DNA of 64,000 nucleotides from Achromobacter sp. UMC71 (GCF_014170305.1 NZ_LZZT01000056.1:1-64000); one strand, 5' to 3'. Positions 1-8,440 are shown, counted from the first letter of the stretch. Notes: a model not told the origin generated them from the sequence alone. Numbers and translations are program-made.

Positions 1-608
1 GCGTCTTCGGCCAGGGTGCGGCTGTCGGCAAAAATCTGCACCACGTGGCGCGCGGGCACCTCGGCGTCTTCCAGCACGGTCCAGCCCAGGCCGGCCTCGG
101 CCAACAGGCGGCTGATGAAGGCGTAGTCGGTCTCGCGATACTGCGTGGTGTAGGGGCGCGGCGCCAGGTCGGCCAGCGCCCCTTCGACGTCGGCCGCGAT
201 GCGGTAGACATAGCCTTCATACGTGTCCAGCACATGGCGCACGATGTCCAGCACGGGCTTGTTCTCAAACAACCGGCTGGCACGCCGCTGCGTGGCCAGC
301 CACAGCCAGGGCACCACCGTGAGCCGGTAGCGCGCCAGGCCCGCATCGCCGGCCAGCAGTTCAGCCTCGCGCACCACGCCGCTGCGGCCGCTGTGGCTGC
401 CATCGGCGCGGGTGGTCCAGAGGGTAACGGGGCGCGAGATCATGTCCTGCAACGACAGGCCGGCGTCGTCCGACAGGGCCACCACGCGCAACTGCGCCAC
501 GTCCGACAACGCTTCGCGGCCGGTCCAGCCTTCGACGTGCAGCGACGCCAGTGCCCCCTCGCCTTGCAGGCGGTAGAGGCGGGCCTCGGAATTGAACAGG
601 CCGCTCAT
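1..608 (-). CDS. vgrG: Type VI secretion tip protein VgrG, N-terminal part (runs off the window)
   Basis: The minus strand opens with ATG at 608 and stays open to the window edge (about 202 codons). The product starts MSGLFNSEARLYRLQGEG and continues with features typical of the gp27-like base of VgrG/Rhs-Vgr proteins: a segment on the ability to load a beta-barrel (VTLWTTRADG, VVREAELLAGD, YRLTVVPWLWLATQRRASRLF) and the characteristic DIVRHVLDTYEGY and TQYRETDYAFISRLLAEAGLGW stretches. VgrG trimers form the spike of the type VI secretion needle and act at and beyond the cell envelope. The C-terminal gp5-like needle and any effector extension lie outside the window, so the effector class cannot be judged. 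Family assignment rests on recognised motifs only. Confidence 0.85.
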   Translation of the reverse strand, partial: MSGLFNSEARLYRLQGEGALASLHVEGWTGREALSDVAQLRVVALSDDAGLSLQDMISRPVTLWTTRADGSHSGRSGVVREAELLAGDAGLARYRLTVVPWLWLATQRRASRLFENKPVLDIVRHVLDTYEGYVYRIAADVEGALADLAPRPYTTQYRETDYAFISRLLAEAGLGWTVLEDAEVPARHVVQIFADSRTLAED

Positions 609-799
609 TGGGGCAGCCCGACACGCAATAGCACCAATGACAGCATCAGGGATCTCCCATGTCGCATTGCACCTGCGCGCCGACAACGAGTGTCGATACG
701 CCCCGGGGTCAACATCCCCGGTGGACAGGAAGAAATACCACGACGATTTGGCGTCAATGACAACCAACGTCGCTCAAGTTGCAACAAAAATTGAAAAAA

Positions 800-844
800 C
801 GGCACGAGAATGAAAAAATCGAATGCTTCCTATCCGTCGTGCCG
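800..844. repeat. 8-bp inverted repeat between vgrG and the DUF72 gene
   Basis: CGGCACGA (800-807) is matched by TCGTGCCG (837-844) across a 29-base A/T-rich spacer. It sits in the 260-bp divergent gap between vgrG and the DUF72 gene, just before the latter's start at 869. A shorter pair, CCGGGG (703-708) and CCCCGG (716-721), lies upstream. Either could be an operator or a transcript hairpin; function is unknown. Confidence 0.35.
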
Positions 845-868
845 CCCCCGCGGCGCTTGCCCCACGCC

Positions 869-1786
869 ATGCGCCTGCTTGCCGGCACCGCCTCCTGGAC
901 CGACCCCACGCTATTGGCCTGCGGCCGCTTCTATCCGCCTCACGCCAACAGCGCCGAAGCGCGGCTGCGCTTCTATGCCTCGCGTTTCAGGCTGGCCGAG
1001 GTGGATTCCAGCTACTACGCCCTGCCCAGCGCGGAAAACGCCTACCTGTGGGCGCAACGCACGCCGGACGACTTCGTCTTCAACATCAAGGCGTACCGGC
1101 TGTTCACCGGCCACCAGACGCCGCTGACGGCGCTGCCGGCCGATATCCGCCAGGAACTGGGCGACTGGCCCGAACCGGTGATCTACCACCGCGGCATGCC
1201 CGACGACCTGCGCGACGAACTATGGCGCCGCTACACGCTGGCGCTGGAGCCGCTGCGCATGGCGGACAAGCTGGGCGCGGTGCATTTTCAGTTTCCGCCG
1301 TGGGTCCAGCGCGATGCGCGCGGCATGGCGCTGGTTGCCGACTGCGTGCGGCGCCTGGACGAGCATCTGGTGTCGGTGGAATTTCGCCATCGCAGCTGGT
1401 TCGCCTCGGCCGAGGCCACGGCCGGCACGCTGGCGATGGAACGCGAATTGGGCGTGGCGCATACGGTGGTCGACGCGCCGCAAGGCTTTGACAACAGCGT
1501 GCCGGCGGTCTGGGCATGCACCCATCCCGACCTGACGCTGCTGCGCCTGCATGGCCGCAACGCAGCCACCTGGAACGCGACGGGCCCGGCCTCGTCGGGG
1601 CGTTTCCAGTACGAATATACGGAAGCGGAACTGGCCGAACTGGCGCGGCGCTTCCAGCAACTGGCGCAGCAGAGCGCGCAGGCGCACGCGGTGTTCAATA
1701 CCAACTTCGAAGACCAGGGCATGCGCAACGCCGCGGCATTCAAGGCGGCGTTGGGCGGTGACGGCATTCAAGGCGGACGGGTTTGA
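869..1786 (+). CDS. DUF72 (YecE-like) family protein
   Basis: This 305-residue protein begins MRLLAGTASWTDPTLLACGRFYP, the usual opening of DUF72 proteins, which adopt a TIM-barrel-like fold of unknown biochemical role. Other family marks are FYASRFRLAEVDSSYYALPS, the FVFNIKAYRLFTGH strand near residue 75, VSVEFRHRSWF in the middle and the C-terminal NTNFEDQGMRNAAAF. The ATG at 869 was chosen because homology starts there; the frame is open back to a TTG at 779 but those residues look non-coding, and no clear Shine-Dalgarno is visible. It is divergent from vgrG and convergent with the MocR regulator. No catalytic function should be assumed. Confidence 0.85.
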   Translation: MRLLAGTASWTDPTLLACGRFYPPHANSAEARLRFYASRFRLAEVDSSYYALPSAENAYLWAQRTPDDFVFNIKAYRLFTGHQTPLTALPADIRQELGDWPEPVIYHRGMPDDLRDELWRRYTLALEPLRMADKLGAVHFQFPPWVQRDARGMALVADCVRRLDEHLVSVEFRHRSWFASAEATAGTLAMERELGVAHTVVDAPQGFDNSVPAVWACTHPDLTLLRLHGRNAATWNATGPASSGRFQYEYTEAELAELARRFQQLAQQSAQAHAVFNTNFEDQGMRNAAAFKAALGGDGIQGGRV

Positions 1787-1832
1787 ATGCCGCGTGCGCT
1801 CAGCGCGACGGGCGCCCGCCTGCCCGACAGAC

Positions 1833-3362
1833 CTAGGCCTCGGTTTCCGACAGCGCCTGCGGCGCGGGCGTGGCGCGTGCCACCTCCGCCAGGCTTTCGA
1901 GCAGCACTTCGAATTTGCGCGCGATGTCATGCTCGGGCACGCAGGCGTAGCCCAGCAACAGGCCAGGCCGGCGTCCTTCGGCATTGACGTAGTAGCGCGA
2001 CAGCGCGCGGGTCAGCACGCCCTTGCGCCGCGCCACCTCGACCACGCGCAGGTCGTCCATGTGCGCCGGCAGGGTCAGCACCAGGTGCAGGCCCGCCAGG
2101 CTGGCATCGCGATGCAGCCAGTCGGGACCCAGGCGGCGTTCGATCAGGTTGACCAGCATGGCGCGGCGGCGCGCATACAGCATGCGCATGCGGCGGATAT
2201 GGGCGGCGTAGTGGCCTTCGGCGATGAAGGTGGCGAGCGCCGCGTGCGTCATCAGGTGGCCTTCGCGGTAAAGCTCGGCGTGCGCGGCCTGGAACGCGGC
2301 GGTCAGCGCCTTGGGCAGCACCAGGTAGCCCACCCGCAGGCCGGGATACAGCGTCTTGCTGAAGGTGCCCATGTAGATCACGGGCGCGTCCGGTTCCAGC
2401 CCCAGCAGCGACGCGATGGGCCGGCCCGAGAAGCGGAATTCGCTGTCGTAGTCGTCTTCGATGATCCAGCTGCCGTGCTGGTGCGCCACCGCCAGTAGCT
2501 GGCGCCGGCGCGCCAGCGACATGACCGGCCCCAGCGGATACTGGTGCGATGGCGTGACGAAGATGAAGCGCGGCGGCGCGCCGCCCGGCAAGGCGCCGCC
2601 TTCCGGCAGCCGCATGCCTTCTTCGTCGACCGGCAGGTGCACCGTGCGCAGGCCATTGGCCTGCAGCACCGTGCGCGCGCCCCAGTAGCCGGGGTCTTCG
2701 ACCCAGGCGGTTTCGCCCGTTTCACCCAGGATGCGGGTGGCCAGGTCGATGGCCTGGTGCGAGCCTTCGGTGATCAGGATCTGGTCGGGGTCGCAGTCGA
2801 TCGAGCGCGTCAGCGCCAGATGCTGGGCCAGCGCCTCGCGCAGCGCGGGCAGGCCGCCGCCGTAGGCGTAGGTCAGCAGGTCCGGCGCGGGATTGCGCCA
2901 CAGCGCGGAAAAGATGCGGCCGAATTTCTTGTGGGGGAATTCGGTCAGGTCGGGCACGCCCGGCATGAACGCGCCCCACTGGTAGGGCGAGGCCGACACG
3001 CCGTCGACGATGGCGGCCCCGCGCGCCGACAGGACCGCGCGCGGCGGCGGCGCCGGCGCGCGCCGCGACTGGCGGCCGCTGGCCAGGTAGGAATCCGGCA
3101 GCGAGGCGTTGACGAAGGTGCCGTTGCCCTGGCGGCTGCGGGTGTAGCCTTCAGCCAGCAGCTGGCTGTAGACGTGCACCACCGTATTGCGGGCGATGCC
3201 CAACTCGGCCGCCAGGTCTCGCGATGCGGGCAGGCGCGAGTCCGCGGCAATGGATCCATCGAGGATGGCTTCGCGTATGCCGTGGTAGAGCCGCTTGTTC
3301 ATCGGCCCGCCCGCGGCATCAGCCAGGCGCAGCAGCAGCAAGTCACCGACGATGGACCGCAA
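1833..3362 (-). CDS. gabR: MocR/GabR-type transcriptional regulator (GntR HTH fused to aminotransferase fold)
   Basis: The 509-residue product has a GntR winged helix at about residues 20-90 (LYHGIREAILDGSIAADSRL, then ASRDLAAELGIARNTVVHVY) and a fold-type I aminotransferase domain from about 130 to the end. The PLP lysine is visible in MGTFSKTLYPGLRVGYL (about K336), with IIEDDYDSEFRFSG upstream. MocR proteins of this kind sense PLP with a ligand such as GABA and control a divergent catabolic operon; here gabT lies 95 bp away on the other strand. The start is a TTG at 3362, since the leucine-rich N-terminus up to GGPMNKRLYHGI is typical; an ATG at 3302 would remove it. GabR-like rather than PdxR-like by context only, so the symbol is provisional. 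Confidence 0.85.
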   Translation of the reverse strand: MRSIVGDLLLLRLADAAGGPMNKRLYHGIREAILDGSIAADSRLPASRDLAAELGIARNTVVHVYSQLLAEGYTRSRQGNGTFVNASLPDSYLASGRQSRRAPAPPPRAVLSARGAAIVDGVSASPYQWGAFMPGVPDLTEFPHKKFGRIFSALWRNPAPDLLTYAYGGGLPALREALAQHLALTRSIDCDPDQILITEGSHQAIDLATRILGETGETAWVEDPGYWGARTVLQANGLRTVHLPVDEEGMRLPEGGALPGGAPPRFIFVTPSHQYPLGPVMSLARRRQLLAVAHQHGSWIIEDDYDSEFRFSGRPIASLLGLEPDAPVIYMGTFSKTLYPGLRVGYLVLPKALTAAFQAAHAELYREGHLMTHAALATFIAEGHYAAHIRRMRMLYARRRAMLVNLIERRLGPDWLHRDASLAGLHLVLTLPAHMDDLRVVEVARRKGVLTRALSRYYVNAEGRRPGLLLGYACVPEHDIARKFEVLLESLAEVARATPAPQALSETEA

Positions 3363-3363
3363 T

Positions 3364-3397
3364 TGGTTCTACCTGATTTATAAAAGTGGTTCCCACC
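3364..3397. promoter_or_regulatory. Direct-repeat operator candidate for the MocR regulator
   Basis: TGGTTCTACC (3364-3373) and TGGTTCCCACC (3387-3397) form an imperfect direct repeat with a period of 23 bp in the gap between the divergent regulator and gabT. MocR regulators commonly bind directly repeated sites spaced by about two helical turns near their own promoter. The first copy abuts the TTG start of the regulator, which would suit autorepression. This is pattern recognition, not proof. Confidence 0.5.
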
Positions 3398-3457
3398 AAT
3401 GGGGCCATAGTAGCATTAAATAAACGCTTTCCCGCCCACTTGCCATCCGAGGCTGAG

Positions 3458-4720
3458 ATGAAGAATCAGGACCTGAATACCCGCCGTTCCCTGGCCACGC
3501 CGCGCGGCGTCGGCGTCATGTGCGATTTCTATGCCGTGCGCGCCGAGAACGCCACGCTGTGGGATGCCAACGGCAAGGAATACATCGATTTCGCGGGCGG
3601 CATCGCGGTGCTGAACACCGGTCACCTGCACCCCAAGGTCAAGGCCGCCGTCAGCGCCCAGTTGGACAACTTCACGCATACCGCCTACCAGATCGTGCCC
3701 TACGAGGGCTACATCTCGCTGGCCGAGCGCATCAACCGCCTGGCCCCCATCGACGGCCTGAAGAAGTCCGCCTTCTTCACGACCGGCGTCGAAGCCGTCG
3801 AAAACGCCATCAAGATCGCGCGTTCGGCCACCGGCCGTTCGGGCGTCATCGCCTTCTCGGGCTCTTTCCACGGCCGCACCATGCTGGGCATGGCGCTGAC
3901 CGGCAAGGTTGCCCCCTACAAGCTGTCCTTCGGCCCGATGCCGGGCGACATCTACCACGTGCCCTTCCCCAACGGCACGCAGTCCATCACCGTAGCCGAT
4001 TCGCTCAAGGCGCTGGACTTGCTGTTCAAGGTCGACATCGATCCCAAGCGCGTCGCGGCCATCATCATCGAGCCGGTGCAAGGCGAAGGCGGCTTCAACA
4101 TCACCCCGCCCGAACTCATGACCGCGCTGCGCAAGGTCTGCGACGAGCACGGCATTCTGCTGATCGCCGACGAAGTGCAGACCGGCTTCGGGCGCACCGG
4201 CAAGCTGTTCGCCATGGAGCACCACACGGTGCAGGCCGACCTGATCACCATGGCCAAGAGCCTGGGCGGCGGCTTCCCGATCTCGGGCGTGGTCGGCCGC
4301 GCCGACGTCATGGACGGCCCGGCCGCGGGCGGCCTGGGCGGCACCTATGCCGGCAACCCCCTGGCGGTGGCCGCGGCCCACGCCGTGCTGGACGTGATCG
4401 CCGAAGAAAAGCTGTGCGAGCGTTCCGTGATCCTGGGCGACAAGCTGCGCGCCCACCTGGAAGGCCTGCGCGCCAAGGTGGCGGGCATCGCCGACGTGCG
4501 CGGCCTGGGCTCGATGGTGGCGCTGGAACTGAACGACGCCAACGGCAAGCCCGACGCCGAAGCGGTCAAGAAGGTGCAGGCCCGCGCCCTGGAACGCGGC
4601 CTGATCTTGCTAAGCTGCGGGGTGTACGGCAACGTTCTGCGCTTCCTGTACCCCTTGACCATTCCCGACGCCCAGTTCGATCGCGCGCTGGCCATCCTGA
4701 CCGAGTCGCTGGCCGCTTAA
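3458..4720 (+). CDS. gabT: 4-aminobutyrate--2-oxoglutarate aminotransferase
   Basis: GabT is a cytoplasmic PLP enzyme that converts GABA and 2-oxoglutarate to succinate semialdehyde and glutamate. The 420-residue length matches the family. Seen in the sequence: FAGGIAVLNTGHLHPKV, the PLP-binding TTGVEAVENAIKIAR and SGSFHGRT segments, IIIEPVQGEGGF, LIADEVQTGFGRTGKLFAMEH, and the Schiff-base lysine in TMAKSLGGGFP (K267). The ATG at 3458 has GAGG at 3449-3452 and matches the family N-terminus; the frame extends to a GTG at 3386 but that overlaps the putative operator. It is followed by gabD and lies divergent from the MocR regulator, giving a complete GABA-to-succinate route. Confidence 0.95.
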   Translation: MKNQDLNTRRSLATPRGVGVMCDFYAVRAENATLWDANGKEYIDFAGGIAVLNTGHLHPKVKAAVSAQLDNFTHTAYQIVPYEGYISLAERINRLAPIDGLKKSAFFTTGVEAVENAIKIARSATGRSGVIAFSGSFHGRTMLGMALTGKVAPYKLSFGPMPGDIYHVPFPNGTQSITVADSLKALDLLFKVDIDPKRVAAIIIEPVQGEGGFNITPPELMTALRKVCDEHGILLIADEVQTGFGRTGKLFAMEHHTVQADLITMAKSLGGGFPISGVVGRADVMDGPAAGGLGGTYAGNPLAVAAAHAVLDVIAEEKLCERSVILGDKLRAHLEGLRAKVAGIADVRGLGSMVALELNDANGKPDAEAVKKVQARALERGLILLSCGVYGNVLRFLYPLTIPDAQFDRALAILTESLAA

Positions 4721-4790
4721 GGTCAAGTCGGTCCAGGTCAGGGCCCCGGCCCGACCATCCGGTTTTGCGGCCGTCGGGCACGGCGATTGC

Positions 4791-4816
4791 GGGCGTAGCG
4801 GAGTTCCGCTGCGCCC
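4791..4816 (+). other. Strong hairpin in the gabT-gabD gap
   Basis: GGGCGTAGCGGA (4791-4802) pairs with TCCGCTGCGCCC (4805-4816) with one G-U pair, a 12-bp stem in the 145-bp gap between gabT and gabD. No T-tract follows, so it is less likely a terminator than an RNA stability or processing element that sets the gabT to gabD ratio. Confidence 0.5.
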
Positions 4817-4865
4817 GCGTCAATTCCGCCCCGGCGGCTGCGTTCCCATATTGGAGACTTTTGCA

Positions 4866-6335
4866 ATGACGTCTTTGACCCATCCCCTTTCGCGTCCCGA
4901 ACTGCTGCGTGACGCCTGCTACATCGACGGCAAGTGGGTATCCGCCGGCAACGGCCCGTCCATTCCCGTAGACAATCCCTCGACCGGCAAGACCATCGTT
5001 TCCGTGCCCAAGCTGGGTCGCAAGGAAACCGAACAGGCCATCGCCAGCGCCGAGGCCGCCCTGCCCGCCTGGAGCGCCAAGACCGGCAAGGAGCGCGCCG
5101 CGATCCTGCTGAAGTGGGCCCAGCTGATGCTGCAGAACCAGCAGGACCTGGCCGCCATCATGACCTCGGAACAGGGCAAGCCCGTGACCGAGGCCGCCGG
5201 CGAAATCGCCTACGCGGCGTCGTTCCTGGAATGGTTCGCCGAAGAAGCCAAGCGCATCGACGGCGAAGTGCTGCAAAGCCCCAAGGCTGGCCAGCGCTTG
5301 ATGGTGCTCAAGCAGCCCATCGGCGTGACCGCCGCGATCACGCCCTGGAACTTCCCGGCCGCGATGATCACCCGCAAGGTGGGCCCAGCCCTGGCTGCCG
5401 GCTGCACCATGGTGGTCAAGCCTGCCCAGCAGACGCCGCTGACCGCGCTGGCGCTGGCCGTGCTGGCCGAAGAAGCCGGCGTGCCAGCCGGCGTGTTCCA
5501 CGTCATCACCGGCAGCTCGCGCGACATCGGCGCGGCGCTGTGCGAAAGCGAGGTGGTGCGCAAGCTGAGCTTCACCGGTTCGACCGAAGTGGGCCGCACG
5601 CTGATGGAACAATGCGCCCCCACCATCAAGAAGCTGTCGCTGGAACTGGGCGGCAATGCGCCGTTCATCGTGTTCGACGACGCCGACCTGGACCGCGCCG
5701 TGGACGGCATCCTGGCGTCCAAGTACCGCAATGCCGGCCAGACCTGCGTGTGCGCCAACCGCATCTACGTGCAGGCCGGCGTGTACGAGGAAATCGCCAA
5801 GCGCCTGGTGGCCAAGGTCAATGCCATGAAGGTGGGCGACGGCTTCGGTGACGGCGTGACGCAGGGTCCGCTGATCGACGCCAACGCCGTCGAAAAGGTG
5901 CAGGAGCACATCGCCGACGCCACCGCGCACGGCGCCAAGGTCATCGCTGGCGGCAAGCCGCATGCGCTGGGCGGCACGTTCTTCGAACCCACCGTGGTGC
6001 GCGACGTGACGCAGTCGATGCGCTTTGCCACCGAAGAAACCTTCGGGCCCGTGGCCCCGTTGTTCCGCTTTGAATCCGAAGACGAAGTCATCGGCATGGC
6101 CAACGACACCATCTTCGGCCTGGCCGCCTACTTCTTCACGCGCGACTACGCCCGCATCTGGCGCGTGTCCGAAGCGCTGGAATACGGCATCGTCGGCATC
6201 AATACCGGCCTGATCTCCAACGAAGTCGGCCCGTTCGGCGGCGTCAAGCAATCGGGCCTGGGCCGTGAAGGCTCCAAGCACGGCATCGAGGAATACCTCG
6301 AGCTCAAGTATCTGTGCGTGGACCTGGGCGCCTGA
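4866..6335 (+). CDS. gabD: Succinate-semialdehyde dehydrogenase (NAD(P)+)
   Basis: GabD oxidises succinate semialdehyde from GabT to succinate for the TCA cycle. The 489-residue protein has the full aldehyde-dehydrogenase set: VTAAITPWNFPAAMITRK, GSTEVGRTLMEQCAP, the general-base glutamate in LELGGNAPFIVF, and the nucleophile Cys294 in AGQTCVCANRIYV, then EETFGPVAPLF and PFGGVKQSGLGREGS. CVCANR and the SGLGREGSKHGIEEYLELKY ending are typical of GabD rather than betaine aldehyde dehydrogenase. The ATG at 4866 is preceded by GGAG at 4853-4856. An upstream in-frame TTG at 4851 overlaps that ribosome-binding site and was rejected. Confidence 0.95.
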   Translation: MTSLTHPLSRPELLRDACYIDGKWVSAGNGPSIPVDNPSTGKTIVSVPKLGRKETEQAIASAEAALPAWSAKTGKERAAILLKWAQLMLQNQQDLAAIMTSEQGKPVTEAAGEIAYAASFLEWFAEEAKRIDGEVLQSPKAGQRLMVLKQPIGVTAAITPWNFPAAMITRKVGPALAAGCTMVVKPAQQTPLTALALAVLAEEAGVPAGVFHVITGSSRDIGAALCESEVVRKLSFTGSTEVGRTLMEQCAPTIKKLSLELGGNAPFIVFDDADLDRAVDGILASKYRNAGQTCVCANRIYVQAGVYEEIAKRLVAKVNAMKVGDGFGDGVTQGPLIDANAVEKVQEHIADATAHGAKVIAGGKPHALGGTFFEPTVVRDVTQSMRFATEETFGPVAPLFRFESEDEVIGMANDTIFGLAAYFFTRDYARIWRVSEALEYGIVGINTGLISNEVGPFGGVKQSGLGREGSKHGIEEYLELKYLCVDLGA

Positions 6336-6400
6336 GCCGCCAGGGCCGGCCGGTCGCGACGAAAAGGCGCTCCCTTTACGTGGCGACAGGCTCTGGCCCC

Positions 6401-6462
6401 CCGGGCGCCCACGGCGCCCGGCCTGCGGATGGGGAGGATGAAACGGGACTCGGGTCCCGTTT
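6401..6462 (+). terminator. Tandem hairpins downstream of gabD
   Basis: Two perfect hairpins follow gabD: CCGGGCGCC/GGCGCCCGG (6401-6409 and 6413-6421, loop CAC), and AAACGGGAC/GTCCCGTTT (6441-6449 and 6454-6462, tetraloop TCGG). The second begins with AAA and ends in TTT, so it could end transcription modestly in either direction, but the T-tract is short. They most likely end the gabTD message. Confidence 0.55.
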
Positions 6463-6483
6463 ATCCCCAGGAATTGTGGACAA
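6462..6483. repeat. DnaA-box-like motif upstream of the IMPase gene
   Basis: TTATCCCCAGGAATTGTGGA-CAA covers 6462-6483. Its right part, TGTGGACAA (6475-6483), is one mismatch from an inverted DnaA box (TGTGGATAA). The leading TTATCCC-AGGAATT is shared with the site at 7496-7530 on the other side of the IMPase gene. Confidence 0.4.
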
Positions 6484-6598
6484 CCTGGCAGATAAGTCCT
6501 GCACAGGTAGCAAATTCCCTTTAAGTTCATACGGTTATAAATCACGATCAATTGCCGCCCAGGCGTGATAGATTTGCGCGTTCCCTGGACGAGCCAAT

Positions 6599-7453
6599 AT
6601 GAGCAGATCATTTACCCGTGAGGACACCCGCCGGCTGGCGAGCATCCTGGCAGAAGCGGCGCAGGCGGAAGTCATGCCGCGCTTTCGCAACCTGCCCGAG
6701 GGGTCCGTGCGCGACAAGACCTCGCCGCGCGACCTGGTGACCGACGCCGACGAGGCCGCCGAACGCCTGATCGCCGCGCGCCTGTCCAAGCTGCATCCGG
6801 GCGCCGTGCTGATCGGCGAAGAAGCCTCGACCCGCAATCCCGCCTTGCTGAACATGCTGGTCGACGCCGACCTGGCCTTCCTGATCGACCCGATCGACGG
6901 CACCCGCAACTACGTCGCCGGCCTGCCGCTGTTCGGCATGATGATCGCCGCCTGTCATCGCGGCGACGTGATCGCCGGCGTGATCTACGACCCCGTCAGC
7001 CGCGACAGCGCGCTGGCCGTGCGCGGCGAGGGCGCCTGGATGGAATACGAGAACGGCAAGCAGGCCACGCTGGCGGTGGCGGCCCCGGCCCCGCCCGAAG
7101 ACATGGACGGCCTGATCTCCACCGGCGCCCTGCCCGAACCGCTGCGCACCACCGTCAACAGCAATCTGTCGCGGCTGGGCAGCACGGCCAGCCTGCGCTG
7201 CGCCGCGCACGAATACCGCATGCTGGCGGCCGGACATAGCCATGTCGCCCTGTACAACCAGTTGACGGCTTGGGACCACGCCGCCGGCTGGCTGCTGCAT
7301 CGCGAAGCGGGTGGCTATGCGGCGCGCTTTGACGGGTCGCCCTACAAGCCCACCCACCGCAGCGGCGGCCTGTTGTATGCGCCCGATGCGGGCAGTTGGC
7401 ATGCGGCGCGCAAGGCCCTGCTGGGCGACGCGGCGCCGGACGCCGAGGGCTGA
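6599..7453 (+). CDS. Inositol monophosphatase family protein
   Basis: This 284-residue protein belongs to the Mg-dependent, Li-sensitive phosphatase family (inositol-1-phosphatase, CysQ, HisN). Metal-site motifs are all present: LVTDADEAAERLI, LIGEEAS at about residue 75, FLIDPIDGTRNYVAG at about 95-109 and the C-terminal AWDHAAGWLLHREAGG near 222. The family hydrolyses inositol phosphate, 3'-phosphoadenosine 5'-phosphate or histidinol phosphate, and the sequence alone does not choose among them; it is not obviously the housekeeping SuhB, which usually has a different N-terminus. The ATG at 6599 follows an AT-rich leader. It stands alone between two sets of DnaA-box-like motifs and is convergent with the sirtuin gene. 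Confidence 0.85.
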   Translation: MSRSFTREDTRRLASILAEAAQAEVMPRFRNLPEGSVRDKTSPRDLVTDADEAAERLIAARLSKLHPGAVLIGEEASTRNPALLNMLVDADLAFLIDPIDGTRNYVAGLPLFGMMIAACHRGDVIAGVIYDPVSRDSALAVRGEGAWMEYENGKQATLAVAAPAPPEDMDGLISTGALPEPLRTTVNSNLSRLGSTASLRCAAHEYRMLAAGHSHVALYNQLTAWDHAAGWLLHREAGGYAARFDGSPYKPTHRSGGLLYAPDAGSWHAARKALLGDAAPDAEG

Positions 7454-7495
7454 AACGTCGGCCAATTCGCCGGAAAATGCTCGCAAACTCGGGGT

Positions 7496-7530
7496 TATCC
7501 CTAGGAATTATCCACAGTATCTGTGGACAA
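7496..7530. repeat. Paired, inverted DnaA boxes
   Basis: A consensus DnaA box TTATCCACA (7508-7516) is followed by its near-perfect inverse TGTGGACAA (7522-7530), giving the dyad TCCACAG-TAT-CTGTGGA. The preceding bases (TTATCCCTAGGAATTATCC, 7496 on) repeat the TTATCCC-AGGAATT unit seen at 6462. The pair lies in the gap between two converging genes, far from any dnaA gene. It could bind DnaA or simply form a hairpin at the end of the IMPase transcript. Confidence 0.5.
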
Positions 7531-7557
7531 CCCTATGGAAAGGTCTGTAACTGGCCG

Positions 7558-7574
7558 AAAAAACCCTTACAGGG
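7558..7574 (-). terminator. Weak intrinsic terminator after the sirtuin gene
   Basis: Read on the minus strand, CCCT-GTA-AGGG is followed directly by six T (7563-7558). A second small stem, CCGGT with ACCGG, lies just before it around 7590-7605. The stems are short, so termination would be partial. Confidence 0.4.
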
Positions 7575-7621
7575 CAGGCACTTGGTTAAACCGGTCAAAA
7601 ACCGGCCGGCCTCTGTCCCCG

Positions 7622-8440
7622 TTATAAGGCGTCCAGCGCCACCGCGCAGGGCAGCTCCACCTTCAGGGTCAGCAGGTTGTCGGCCCGCGTGCGGCCCAGG
7701 TTGATGGCGGCGATCGGCATGCCGTTGCGCGCCGCCGCCGTCACAAACCGGTAACCGGAATAGACCATCAGCGACGAGCCGGCCACCAGCACCGCGTCGG
7801 CCGCCATCAGGCCGGCGTTGGCCCGCTCGACCCGGTCGCGCGGCACCGTTTCGCCGAAGAAAACCACGTCCGGCTTGACCACCCCGCCGCAGCGCGGACA
7901 GGGCGGCACGCGGAACGAAGCGAAATCCACCCCGTCCAGGTCGGCGTCGCCGTCCGGCGCGTCATCGGCCTCGAAGGCGATCCAGCCGGGATTGCGTTCG
8001 TGCAGGGTTTCCTGCCAGGCCTGGCGGCCGCCGCGCCAATCGCAATTCATGCAGCGCACTTCGTCCAGCCGGCCATGCAGGTCGACGACGTCGCGGCTGC
8101 CGGCGGCCTCGTGCAGGCCATCGACGTTCTGCGTGACCAGGATGGACACCAGGCCGCGATGCTGCAGGCGCGCCAGCGCCCGGTGCGAGGCGTTGGGCTG
8201 CACCTGGCCGAAACGGCGCCAGCCGACCATGCTACGGGCCCAGTAGCGGGCCCGGGCCAGGTCGTCGCCCATGAAGGTCTGCAGCGTCATGGGCGGCTTG
8301 CGCTTCCATTCGCCGTCGGTGTCGCGGTAATCGGGAATGCCGGAGTCGGTGCTGACGCCCGCCCCGGTCAGGACGAACAACCGCGGGTGGCGGTCGACAA
8401 AGCCGCGCAACGCGGCCAGATCCGAAACTCGTGTGTCCAT
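7622..8440 (-). CDS. Sir2-family NAD-dependent protein deacylase
   Basis: The 272-residue product is a sirtuin, which removes acyl groups from lysines using NAD+. The NAD pocket is seen in FVLTGAGVSTDSGIPDYRD (about residues 22-40), the ribose site in VTQNVDGLHEAAGS, and the catalytic histidine in VDLHGRLDEV. Two zinc cysteine pairs follow, CMNC and CPRCGG, then KPDVVFFGETVPRD and VLVAGSSLMVYSGYRF. The longer spacer between the Cys pairs, with an acidic insert (EADDAPDGDADLDG), resembles class II (SIRT4-like) bacterial sirtuins. It is transcribed with, and 33 bp downstream of, the serine acetyltransferase gene. Substrates cannot be read from sequence. Confidence 0.9.
   Translation of the reverse strand: MDTRVSDLAALRGFVDRHPRLFVLTGAGVSTDSGIPDYRDTDGEWKRKPPMTLQTFMGDDLARARYWARSMVGWRRFGQVQPNASHRALARLQHRGLVSILVTQNVDGLHEAAGSRDVVDLHGRLDEVRCMNCDWRGGRQAWQETLHERNPGWIAFEADDAPDGDADLDGVDFASFRVPPCPRCGGVVKPDVVFFGETVPRDRVERANAGLMAADAVLVAGSSLMVYSGYRFVTAAARNGMPIAAINLGRTRADNLLTLKVELPCAVALDAL

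Noticed and set aside
4566-6611. Minus-strand open frame opposite gabD.
   Set aside because: Antisense to a clear aldehyde dehydrogenase, with no motif of its own.
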